A stretch of 64,000 nt of DNA. It comes from Hysterangium stoloniferum (lineage: Eukaryota; Basidiomycota; Agaricomycetes; Hysterangiales; Hysterangiaceae). Location of the stretch: contig WHVD01000036.1 of assembly GCA_015178975.1 (NCBI GenBank), positions 496,001 to 560,000 of the forward strand. Direction: 5' to 3'. Under the pieces are notes generated by a model. The model saw nothing but the letters and a program-made list of their open reading frames with translations. It was not told the DNA's origin and did no database searches. Shown here piece by piece: positions 55,193-64,000 of the stretch. The stretch's first letter is position 1. The number at the start of each line of letters is the position of its first letter. A program made the position numbers and the translations under genes.

Positions 55193-56153
55193 TGTCAGGA
55201 ACCAGAAAACCCACCAGCCTCTGGCCTCCCAGACCCCATCCTACATGCTCCCAACCCTCTATATTGTATAATTACAACTGGAGTTCTCACCGGAGCCTGC
55301 ACGTCAACTTGTTTATGCCTGACTCTCTGTATGCACCCCACCCTGTCTGCCCCCAACTAGATACCTTCTGTTATGCCCCAGAATCCATCAGACTCCACCC
55401 ATTCACAGTTGACATCTCTACATGTTCTTGGTCATCTCCCAAACCGGACTCCGACCGGACCCCTGGGACCTGCACATCACCCTATATGCACCAGTTGTTG
55501 GACTCCACTGGACTTGCACCTCAGCCTGTCTATATCCAACACTGTGTCACATACACCAGTCCTCGGACTCCGCCGGACCTGGACATCAACTTGCTTATAC
55601 CTGGCTCTCTGTATCTCACAGACCAGTCACTGGACTCTGACCAGACTCCTGGAAGCCCTCTAACAGAGTATAGAACCCTGCTCCTGTTATGGTCAAATGG
55701 TCTGTCATGTGTCTCATGTACCAGTTGTCAGACTCCGCCAGACTCCAAACTCCACCCTATATACACCTGACACTCTGGGTCTCATGGACCAGTCACCGGA
55801 CCCTGACCAGACTACCTGGAACCCCTCTAACAGAGCCCCATTCCTGTTATGGTGAAATGACCTGTCATGATTCGTTCTCTGCTCCCATTCCATTCCATCC
55901 CTAATTCCCAGTTTAGTATTTACTTGTTTCGTTTTATGTTTAATAGTTCTGCCCCTCATTAATACCAGATTTGGTATTGTTACATTTCACAGTCTATATA
56001 AGTCTCTTATATTCATGTACTTAGAATCCAGTTTCAATCTCAAACAAGTTACTCCCTCAAACAAGTTACTCCCTCAAACAAGTTACTCCCTCGAACAAGT
56101 TACTCCCTTGAACAAGTTACACCACTGATCCAGTCTCTGCTCCTCTTGTCTTG
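55193..56153 (+). repeat. C-family LTR, left part
   Basis: TGTCAGGAACCAG... in plus sense; continues at 63492-63823. The outer flanks are CAAAC (55188-55192) and CAACC (63824-63828), one base different. It has a TATA-type 'AGTCTATATAAGTC' at about 55991. It is interrupted at TCTTG (56149-56153) by the B element. Confidence 0.9.
56041..56123 (+). repeat. 17-bp tandem repeat in the C-LTR
   Basis: Nearly five units of CAAACAAGTTACTCCCT about 50 nt downstream of the LTR's TATA box. Other C-LTRs here (16370, 12610) have one to two units, so it expanded in this copy. Confidence 0.95.
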
Positions 56154-56886
56154 TGTTAAGAATTGAAAACTGACTAATGTCAATAAACTGATGGGAACTG
56201 ATTGGAAGGACTTGGCTTCAGCTTATATGCTGCACCCTCACAAATAACTGTTGGGTGTTTTTATATTTCAGACAGGTGAAGACTAATCCTAACGAGTACC
56301 TCTCAGCAAGTTACCAATCAGGACTGAAGGATAAGTCGAGTGTCAGGCCAAGGGGTCAGGGACCAGAGGGGGCAAGCACATGTGAAGGCAGATAGTGGGA
56401 TACTTAGTATAGGACTTCTAGAGATGTAAGCGGGTTATCTGAGTCAATATTCTGATTGCCTAGTAACTACAACTACAGTGGGTTCATATACAAGTATTCA
56501 GTGTCTAGAAAATACTAACTAGGAGAAGAGTGGAAAACGTTATTGACAAATAAGCTTGACTAGGAACGGTAAAGTTACGATAAGTTCAGAGGCCATTAAA
56601 TAACTGAGAGCAGGATTACAAGAAAAGGAAATAGTCCAAGTTACAAGTATATATAGGCATATGTGAAACATAGAGTAGAACGATCATCATAATAAAAGGG
56701 GACATATCAGAGTTTAACCAGATAGTACGAGTATATTTTGATGGGGGCATAAACAGAGTGTGATTGCCATGAAAGCATACTTCAGCATCAGGTGACCAAC
56801 AGTTTCTGATGCAATGACTTGAGCGATAACTTGAAAAATTGATAGGTGGCAATAACATCGGGGACCATTGCAACACAGTCGGAACA
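56154..56886 (-). repeat. B element: 3' LTR
   Basis: Plus: TGTTAAGAATTG...CAGTCGGAACA; minus sense. The left flank is TCTTG, the same as the flank after the 5' LTR at 63491, so both LTRs belong to one insertion of about 7.3 kb. The shared block is at about 56210. The inner flank on minus is CCAAATGGGGAGATAC, the polypurine tract. Confidence 0.9.
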
Positions 56887-57019
56887 GTATCTCCCCATTT
56901 GGTTGAAATCCCAAGGAGGCCGAAAATATAGATTCCCGATGTAAAAACTTGTTGGGTATGGGTGGTGTGTCAAAACATCATGTGACCCGGTAAAGATTTA
57001 CATATAAAAATTGAGGGGT
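56887..57019 (-). other. B element: polypurine tract and 3' untranslated region
   Basis: Parallel to 19142-19262. On minus a frame ends here as 'PAPLNFYM' stop, similar to the text found after the chimera junction at 19263. Confidence 0.7.
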
Positions 57020-57448
57020 GCTGGTGGTTGATTTTTTACTTCTAATGGTCGCTCCCATGTCGGTTCTGAGTAGGCCAACAAGTGCTCAAGAACATCATCA
57101 CCTTCTTGAGGAGAAAAGGAAAGCATGTGAGGAGGAGGAGTGTAGGGAGAAGGAGGAGCTGGTGGCCATAGAGGTGGAGGAGAAGAAACTGGCAGTGGAG
57201 GAGGCTGCGTACAAGTGGTACTTGCAAAGAAGAAGCAGTGGAAGGCCGATCCTGTGAAGAAGTGAGAGGGAAAGGTAAGTCGGGTTCCCATTTGTTTTGT
57301 GACCCTGCTGATTTTTCCATAGCGCAAGGCAGTGACACCTTTGGAGTCCGATGACAAGGAGGACAAGGAGCATGAGGAGCATGTGCCGTCGAGCCCCAAG
57401 GTGGGTTCGGTTTCCTAATTTTTAAATTTTCTAATTTTTTTTGTCTTC
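57020..57448 (+). pseudogene. Captured fragment of a spliced host-type gene
   Basis: Plus-strand coiled-coil text 'HHHLLEEKRKACEEEECREK' and 'EEKKLAVEEAAYKWYLQ', then after a one-base slip 'KKKQWKADPVKK', a TGA (CGA expected), and 'EGK'. Next is a clean 48-nt intron (57275-57322, GTAAGT...TTCCATAG), then exon 'RKAVTPLESDDKEDKEHEEH' and another donor (GTGGGT at 57401), after which B-LTR sequence begins. An intron inside an LTR element, in antisense to it, points to genomic capture. The parent gene was not recognised. Confidence 0.6.
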
Positions 57449-58183
57449 AAACTGATATATACCTTTACAGTGATCAAACCACATTTACGCCCCTGTCAAA
57501 ATATACTCATACCATCTGGTTATGCTTTGATATGTCCCTTTTCATTATGATGATCCATTTTACTCTATGTTTCACATATGCCCATATATACTTGTAGCCC
57601 GTGGACTATTTCCTTTGCTTGTAATTCCGCTCTCGGCTAAATCTCGGCTTCCGATCTTATCATAAGCTTCCAGTTTCTAGTCAAGTTTAGTTGTCAATCG
57701 TGTTTGCGCTCTTCCCTTAGTTAGTAGTTTCTAGATGCCGACAACTCATATATAAACCCGCTGTAAATGTAGTTATTAGACAATCAGAATATCGACTTAG
57801 ATTGACTTATGTAGATGGACTTAGATTGACTTAGATTGACTTAGATACCCCTCTAATTTCCGACTCCATTATCTATTCACGACCACCACATTCTGACTCC
57901 ATCCGATTTATGATTCAACCTACATTTATGTCTTCAACATCTAATCTCCGACTCTCAGTCTCCAACTCCCAGTCTCTGACTCTCTGACCCAACCCTCAAC
58001 TTATCCTTCGGTTTCCAATCAGTAGTTTACTGAGAGGTTTACTTGACAGGACTAGTTTCCACCTGCCCAAAATTTATGGACACCTGATGGTAACTTGAAA
58101 GGGTGCAGCACATAAGCTGAAGCCAAGTCCTTCCGTTCAGTCCCTGTCGGTCTACCAACATCCATCAGTTTCTGCTCTGAACA
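57449..58183 (+). repeat. B-family LTR in inverted orientation, 5'-truncated
   Basis: Reads in plus sense from 'GTGATCAAACC' and 'GTCAAAATATACTCATAC' to 'CTGCTCTGAACA', opposite to the two LTRs of the surrounding B element. It has three 'GACTTAGATTGACTTA'-type repeats at 57795-57850. The shared block is at about 58107. Its sense-5' end (TGTTACGAC...) is missing. Confidence 0.8.
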
Positions 58184-58793
58184 GCCATCTGGTTTGTGTC
58201 ACTGTGATTTAGAGCTTAAACACGTTGTATAGGATTTGCAATAGTGCTTAATGAAATCTTGGATGCCGGGTCATGTATATTTTCTTCTAATGAGCGAAAG
58301 AGTTTTATTGAGGCTGAAATGTCCCAAGATCGGGTGGTTGTGCTTATGTTGTAGGATTTGCAGCCGAAGGGTGTCAAAATCTGGTACATAGATGCGGTTG
58401 TCAAGTCTAATGAAACCTTGTGGGTCTAGTGACCATTGGGGCTGATCGGAGTTGGACAGGTTATCAAAATGTGCTTTGGTGACTGGGTCTAATGGAATTG
58501 CCGATAGTATATCTTGATGTAACTTTTCGGTATCCATAAGGATAACACTTCGCAAGACTGGATTAATGAGGTCAGTGGCTCGGATAGACATGGACAGTCA
58601 TTCTGATGAAAACATAGGCTTGAAATTATGCAGACTAACTGTGGTGTAGTCACTACTCCCCTCTTTAGGATAGATGTCCCATCATCTAGTCATAGTGTCA
58701 GGTTTTCCTTTAAGGTGGCCAGGACAGAAGCAGATTACCATATTGAAAGTGGAGAGGAATTCAGACCATCAGGCTTGCTGACAGGTGAGGAGT
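58184..58793 (-). pseudogene. B element: integrase zinc module and end of RNase H
   Basis: Minus text 'MDTEKLHQDILSAIPLDPVT', 'WSLDPQGFIRLDNRIYVPD', 'HPILGHFSLNKTLSLIRRK', then a broken HHCC module ('HYCKSYTTC'). The catalytic core is gone. At 58793 it is cut by the F-LTR; the RNase H part continues at 60212. Confidence 0.8.
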
Positions 58794-60211
58794 TGTAATG
58801 TATTCATGGGATTCTCTTAGATAGCTCAATATATGCTATAGTGTCACAGAGCTTCAACAATAAAACAAGCAAAGGTCCAGTAATTTAAATACTGATAGAT
58901 TAATGAGCTGCACTATGAAGCTTAAACAACTCAAATCAATGCTTATTTTGATTATTGAAAGGTTCAATAGAACTGTGTATGACTCTTTTAGCAAATAAAA
59001 GAACTATTCCTTGAGAATAGGGGCTGGAAGCTGAATGTATGCACAGTAACTTGGCAGAGACTTGATATAAGAGCTTCGGATTCTTGTATGCTTATTTGTA
59101 ACTATTAATAGTTATTTAACAAGGTGTTAAATAATTTATTAATAGAGAAATAATATGTATTGGATTATCTGAGTGCTTGTACTTGATTAATTCAATAAAC
59201 TTAAGGCTGGGCCTTGAATAATCTAGTATTGGCAGGGAAATTTCAGTAAAGATACTTAGATACTTATTAGGTTTATTATGTAATTAATCAGCCTAAAGGG
59301 TAGCTATGAGGCTGGGGGAACTTAGATGATTAGCTAAGTTCAAGAGTTGCTGACAAAGATTCAAGATACTGCAAGTGTAGGTGCTTGCAGTTAGTGTATC
59401 AGACTAAGGCTATTATTGTCCTTAGGATGATGAGGTAAGCTTCTGTGCTGTACTGTAAAATATGTGTGTGATAGATGATTTTATTGGAAACTTAGCCCTC
59501 CTTATATACATTTTGATAACTCAATGATTAGCTAATTATTTAGTTTATGAGGTCACTAGTTAGATCATAATGACCTCATATTCTACTCATTATTTACCCT
59601 ATATTTATCACATGATTCCCCTCTCTGAGACAAGGGTTCTAACCTCTTGCTTGAACATGAAGGTTCAAGGCCGCGGTCCTGGGATGGAAGCAAACGGTGA
59701 GTCGGCAGAATCAATTAATGACTCGGTAGTCATATCCGTGACTTGTGTGACATCCCGACACTGGAGGCTTATCTAATAAGTCATGTTACTCGTATTACAG
59801 TCACTTGTGTGACTCATGTTACAGTCACTCATGTGACTCATGTTACAATCACTCGCGTGACTAGTGTTACAGTCACTTGTGTGACTAAATGCTAGTCACT
59901 AGTGTGACTGTATGAGCTGGATTAGGTAATCTGTCATGTGATGCCCAAATGCACACATACAAGCCAGGCAATGTGCTGGGCAGTAATAACTAAGTAAATA
60001 AAATATAAATAAATAGTTAAAAATTATAATAATTTAATTAAGTAATAATAGCATAATATGAGTCCATATATGCTATATTTATGTGAAGTTAAAAGGAATA
60101 AGGCCTATTTTTCACAATAAACATAGTAAAAATACAATAAAAATTCAAGAAAATATTAAGTAATTCAAAGAAAATTAAGAGAACATTATGAGATAATGCT
60201 GATACCTCACA
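58794..60211 (-). repeat. F-family solo LTR with perfect target duplication
   Basis: 1418 bp, plus TGTAATGTATTC...ATACCTCACA, flanked by GGAGT at 58789-58793 and 60212-60216, inside RNase H. A 'TATATACATTTTGAT' (minus ATGTATATAAGG) core is near 59510, so sense is minus. An AGTCAC/GTGACT repeat array is at 59799-59909, in the U3 part. Confidence 0.9.
59799..59909 (-). promoter_or_regulatory. 24-bp repeat array with AP-1/Gcn4-like TGACTCA sites
   Basis: Five units of the type AGTCACTTGTGTGACTCATG. Each holds an AGTCAC-N4-GTGACT inverted repeat, and two contain TGACTCA, the consensus site for Gcn4/AP-1-type bZIP factors. It lies about 290 nt upstream of the LTR's TATA box in sense direction. 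Copy 1 of this LTR has a single AGTCACATGACT, so the array grew in this copy. Confidence 0.6.
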
Positions 60212-60566
60212 GGAGTTTTGTGGTAGAAAAGTAAACCAAATTTTTGTGGTCAGTAATAACATCTATCGGGTGAGCTGAACCTTCCAAATAATGGCACCAT
60301 GTTTTGAAAGCTTCAAACATCACGAGTAGTTCTCTATCGTGAACATTATAGTTGAGTTCAGGTGCTGAAAAAGTGTGAGACAAAAAAGCTACTGGGTTGA
60401 CTTCACCATTGGTCTCCAGAATGGACAATATCGCAGCGAGTGCATAATCCAAGGCATCAGTTTCCAGAATGAGTTGAACATTGGGCTTCCAGTGCAACAA
60501 AATAGGGGCAGATGTAAACACACTTTTCAATTCTCGGAATTCCCTTCAGCACTCTTTGGAGAAATT
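60212..60566 (-). pseudogene. B element: RNase H
   Basis: Minus text 'APILLHWKPNVQLILETDAL', 'DYALAAILSILETNGEVNP', 'FLSHTFSAPELNYNVHDREL', 'VITDHKNLV'. The active-site Asp in ETDALDYA is kept. The frame ends at the F-LTR junction. Confidence 0.85.
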
Positions 60567-61440
60567 CCATGGGGTGTCTTTATGAGTAAGATGAGTGAGC
60601 AGAATGGTAATTTTTGAGTAGTTGTGAATGAAACAGCGATAAAAATTGGTGAAGCCTAAAAAGGACTGAATGTCCTTAACCTTTTGGGGTTCTGGCCAAT
60701 TTTGAATAACTTGAATTTTAGTGTCATCCATGCAGAGACTGTCGGGTCCCATCATGAAACCCTAAATATTCAACTGTGTTGATATCAAAAGAACATTTTT
60801 TACCATTTACAAAAAGACCATGTTTTCAGAGTTTTCGGAGAACTTCATGGACCTGTTCATCATGAAGTGTAGGATCTTCGGAGAATATGAGGATGTCATC
60901 TAAGTACACAATGACAAAGACATTGAGGAGGTTGGAAAAGATGCCGTTGATAAAATATTGAAAGACCAACGGAGCATTGGCATCACTAACCATTTGAAGG
61001 AGCCATCGTGAGTGCAAAAAGCCATTTTCCATTTGTTGCCTTCGGCGATCCAAACCAAATGATAGGTGTGTTTAAGATCTATCTTTGTATTGATTCAGGC
61101 CTTCCAAGGGGCATCAAGTAAATCGGAGATTAGTGGTAACAGGTATTTATCTTTTCGGGTGATCACATTAAGTCCTCGAAGGTCAATGCAAAGCCAAAGG
61201 GAATGGTCTTTTTTCCAAATGAATAGGACAGGGGCTCCATAAGGAGACTTTGAGGATCAGATAAAACCTATAGCCAAGTGTTCATCCAGGAAATCTTGGA
61301 TAGCTGATGATTTGGACTGTGAGAGAGGATAAACTGGGCCTAAGGGCAGATGTGAACCTTCTTCAATATCAATTTTCAAATCGTAGGGCCTGTGAGGGGC
61401 AAGTCAATCAGCTTTTTGTTTACTGAACATGTCTGCAAAT
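60546..61440 (-). pseudogene. B element: reverse transcriptase
   Basis: Minus text '[20 protein letters not shown]', 'MMGPDSLCMDDTKIQVIQNW', 'DIQSFLGFTNFYRCFIH'. The YLDD box is present. The block before it is damaged ('VSDANAPLVFQYFINGIF' where [11 protein letters not shown] is expected) and earlier RT blocks are split by stops. It is more diverged from the A-type pol than element H is, so B is a distinct chromovirus family. Confidence 0.8.
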
Positions 61441-61449
61441 TCATGATAT

Positions 61450-62100
61450 TTTTCTGGAACACCTTCCAAATCTGTGATCGGTTCGGCCACCAGGGATGCA
61501 AAGCTACCAGTGACTTCATCAACTTTAAGATTGACTGTAAATGCTCAGGAGCCATCCAACTTGATGGCTCTTATAAAAGCTGCGGCATTTATTACAGAGA
61601 CGGGCGGTGGAGAGCTTGGATTTGCCATGGGGGCTGGAGATGCTGTAGAGGCCATATTTGCCGAAACAGGCGGAAATGGACCAGTCATATTGGGTGCCAA
61701 CAGGGTTTGAAAATTGATACTGCCCAATACCCAATCAATCAACAGATTGTAGTATGTCCTAGAACCATGGAGCAGCTCGAGTACAACTGTGTTACAAAAA
61801 GTGTAACTGTCTGAAAGGTTCCACATGGGAACCGAAGTCGGAGTTTGCAGGCTTGCAAGATTACAGTGTTTGAGGTACCATCAAAGAGTTGGAGTGGAAT
61901 TGGATCTATTGCATAAGTTTTTAACTGATTTTTTTGGGAAAAACTTGTATCTATAAAACAATGAGTTGAACCTGAATCTACGAGAGCTCAAAAAGAAAGA
62001 CTCCCGAGGGGTTCTGAAGTAAGATTTATGAACAAAGAATTGGGATCATACAGAGTGGATGCATTAAGATGACAATTTTCCGGTGTGCAGGGAGATTCAA
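61450..62100 (-). pseudogene. B element: protease region
   Basis: On minus, 'ALVDSGSTHCFIDTSF' (DSG protease site, near 61940-61990) in one frame. Then 'TYYNLLIDWVLGSINFQ' and a Pro/Ala-rich linker with 'SSPPPVSVINAAAFIRAIKL', which parallels the A-type linker. Several frame changes. Confidence 0.75.
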
Positions 62101-62112
62101 CACAACTCTCCA

Positions 62113-63006
62113 ACTGCACAGAATCCAGAGAGTTGCTTAATCTTTTTTTGACTTGGCAGCCAGCTTAGCTGGTTGTGAAGTCGTGGCCATATTGGATGAT
62201 CGGGCTTTTGTGGCCTTCAGGCATGCAGTGACTCGGTGTCTGGGATCTGCACACAACAAACAAAGATTGTTGTCCATTCGACATTGCTTTTCCTGTGCTA
62301 GGAGCTTGGGGTCAGAGCTGAGTTTGCCAGTTAAGTCAGGTTTGTCTTTGTCTTGAGACTTATTCAACTGTTTGCCCTTGCCTTTTTGGCATTAGAACCC
62401 TTGTTGTCGGACTTCTTATTGGATTTCGAATTGCCACTATTGTTGGTGTTTTATTAACAGACTTGTTGGCATTCTTATTGTCCCATGATTTTTTGTCTGA
62501 TGGGTTTTCGCGACTGATTTCCAAACATTGTTCCCAGTATCAGATGTCCACATTTTGGGCCTTTAGATGCATGAGGGGGAGAGTCTTCAGTTTGCTGGTC
62601 TCCCCTTTGGAAACTTTGTCTTTGAGGTGAGATGGGAGGCTGGTGTAAAACTGGCCATGAGGGCCAAATTGCCCCAGTTGCAACACACAGTGAGGTTGTT
62701 GAACTGGACGATGTAGTCAGTGATGTGCTGGGTGTCTTTCATTTTGAGATTAGAAAACGTGGTTTCGGCATCGCTGGTTTGGTCGTAGGGACCAAAGTTT
62801 GTTTTGAGTTCCTCAACAAAGGCATCTCAATTGTGAAGCCAATCAGGATCTTCAGAGGTGAGGCCAGAGAATGCAGGTTCAAACCAGGCTGCTGTGGAAT
62901 CCTTAAGGTATGAGAGTGCAAAGTTTACCTTTCAGTCATCTGTTGCAAAAGCAGCTGGGTAGTCCCAAAAGTTGAATTGACATTGCATAAGAAATGTTGG
63001 CAATTT
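62113..63006 (-). pseudogene. B element: gag, N-terminus deleted
   Basis: Minus text with 'LHSHTLRIPQQPGLNLHSLA' in a shifted frame, 'HLKDKVSKGETSKLKTLPL'-like text, a Lys/Asn-rich linker and the zinc knuckle C-LL-C-ADPR-H-RVTA-C, stop at 62137. The gag start and leader are missing: gag joins LTR sequence at about 63007 by a deletion. Confidence 0.75.
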
Positions 63007-63491
63007 CGACTTCTAGGGATGTATGGAAGAGGGTATTCTGAGTTGATATTCTGATTGCCTAGTAACTACAACTACAGTGGGTTTATAGACAAGTATTCAG
63101 CGTCTAGAAAACACTAATTAGGAGAAGAGTGGAAAACATTGACAAATAAGCTTGACTAGGAACAGGAAGGTTATGATAAGTTCAGAGGCTGTGAAATAGC
63201 TGAGAGTGGGATTATGAGAAAAGGAAATAGTCTGAGGGTTACAAGTATATATAGGCATATGTGAAACATAGAGTAGAATGGATCATCATAATAAAAGGGG
63301 ACATATCAGAGTTTAACCAGATAGTACGAGTATATTTTGAAGGGGGCATAAATGGAGTTTGATTGCCGCGAAAGCATATGTCAGCATTGGGAAACCGACG
63401 GTTTCCGATGTGATGACTTAAGCGATAACTTGAAATGTCAATAGGTGGCAATAACCTCAGGGACCATTGGGTTGCGACATGGTTGTAACAT
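63007..63491 (-). repeat. B element: 5' LTR, inner part deleted
   Basis: Plus: from 'ACTTCTAGGGATG' to 'GGTTGTAACA'. It matches about the last 480 nt (plus reading) of the B-LTRs at 18395 and 56154; some 260 nt on the gag side, including the shared block, are deleted. It is followed by TCTTG (63492-63496), the partner of 56149-56153. Confidence 0.85.
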
Positions 63492-63823
63492 CTTGTCTGT
63501 CTGCATGCTCGATTCCTGGAACTCCCATGGGAACTCTGGAATCTACATCTTCCTGTATGCATTCTATTCTGTCAGCTCGAAATATGGACACCTGAATGAG
63601 TGTATGAGGGTGCAGCCCATAAGCTGAAGCAAAGTCCATCTCATCAGTACCACACCCACTTCTGGTAATTATTCTGATACCACACTCCCTTGTACTAATA
63701 TCCCTGGAAACTCCCCCTGGACTTATTACCCGGGAACTCCATGAAACATTTCCAGGAAAAGAGGTGTTTGGAATAAATTACTGGAAACCAGGAAATCTGT
63801 GGGCCTTTGTTCTGAAATTAACA
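63492..63823 (+). repeat. C-family LTR, right part
   Basis: Continues 55193-56153 after the B element, through the shared block (minus 'ACTTTGCTTCAGCTTATGGG', one base off the usual) to 'CTGAAATTAACA'. Followed by CAACC and gag. Confidence 0.85.
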
Positions 63824-63828
63824 CAACC

Positions 63829-64000
63829 TCAGGCCCAATGGCAAACTGACCCCACAAGAAAGACAGCATCATATAGACAACAACCTCTGTCGTTTGTGTG
63901 GAAAACCTGGTCATTCTGTCCCAGAATGCCTAGTAGCAAAAGCCAACTCTGCCAAGGGTCATGGAGCCGATACTTCCTCCATGGAATCCCTGTCAAAGGA
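63829..64000 (+). pseudogene. Gypsy 'E5' gag, zinc-knuckle part, cut by window end
   Basis: '[19 protein letters not shown]' then the knuckle C-RL-C-GKPG-H-SVPE-C and 'LVAKANSAKGHGADTSSME'. It joins 54958-55192 without loss once the C-LTR and one duplication copy are removed. The frame is open to the window edge, so pol should lie beyond 64000. Confidence 0.85.

Noticed and set aside
55193-56153. Long plus-strand frames in the C-LTR (e.g. 54994-55770)
   Set aside because: Only the first part is gag. The rest is LTR sequence that happens to stay open, shown by the LTR start at 55193 and the target duplication.
57401-57478. Second intron GTGGGT...TTTACAG in the captured gene fragment
   Set aside because: The acceptor side (from about 57449) is B-LTR sequence, as the match to the LTR at 18395-19141 shows. 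Only the donor belongs to the gene.

Overview
The window looks like a gene-poor, transposon-packed stretch of a basidiomycete genome, most likely an agaricomycete. Three things support this. There is a FunK1-type kinase gene and a second fungal kinase-like gene with short GT-AG introns of about 50 nt. There are C2H2 genes with basidiomycete-type motifs. The repeat fraction is dominated by chromodomain-bearing Ty3/gypsy elements (chromoviruses), with DIRS-like, Helitron and Tc1/mariner relics. I cannot name the species.

Host genes are few and lie in islands. An Old Yellow Enzyme-type oxidoreductase (1302-2619, +) faces a FunK1-like kinase with a lost catalytic Asp (3023-5304, -). A two-finger C2H2 gene is at 30411-31435 (-), a decayed C2H2 regulator at about 36168-37713 (-), a small kinase-like gene at 45467-46477 (+), and a PD-(D/E)XK nuclease-like gene at 47849-49389 (-). 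A weak GC-rich candidate is at 42102-43409 (-).

The rest is mostly nested retroelements. I use working names for LTR families: A (sense starts TGTTACAAC, ends TCCTAACA), B (TGTTACGACTGTG...CTTTACA/CTTAACA), C (TGTTAGGACC...CTTAACA), D, E, F and G. (1) 6229-10114: A-LTR scrap, Tc1 3' end, chromovirus pol holding a solo A-LTR with perfect TSD. (2) 12246-17660: DIRS-like relic split by a C-LTR with perfect TSD. (3) 17942-27530: one old gypsy element ('H') holds a chimeric gypsy (18395-23885) whose two LTRs come from different families. H also holds a solo A-LTR, which contains a second A-LTR, which contains a D-LTR still carrying its polypurine tract. (4) 53725-64000: one gag gene is opened by an F-LTR and a C-LTR; the C-LTR contains a 7.3 kb B element, which contains another F-LTR, an inverted B-LTR and a fragment of a host-type spliced gene.

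Two themes recur. Many in-frame stops in the elements are TGA where a sister copy has CGA, and one pair of target duplications has decayed only at CpG, so C-to-T decay at CpG is the main visible mutation force. Also, LTRs of four otherwise unlike families share one short block containing CAGC-N6-GCTG, located in the LTR part that should be transcribed as leader. This block is the best candidate here for an undescribed shared function.

Exon borders were placed by eye, and percent identities were not computed.
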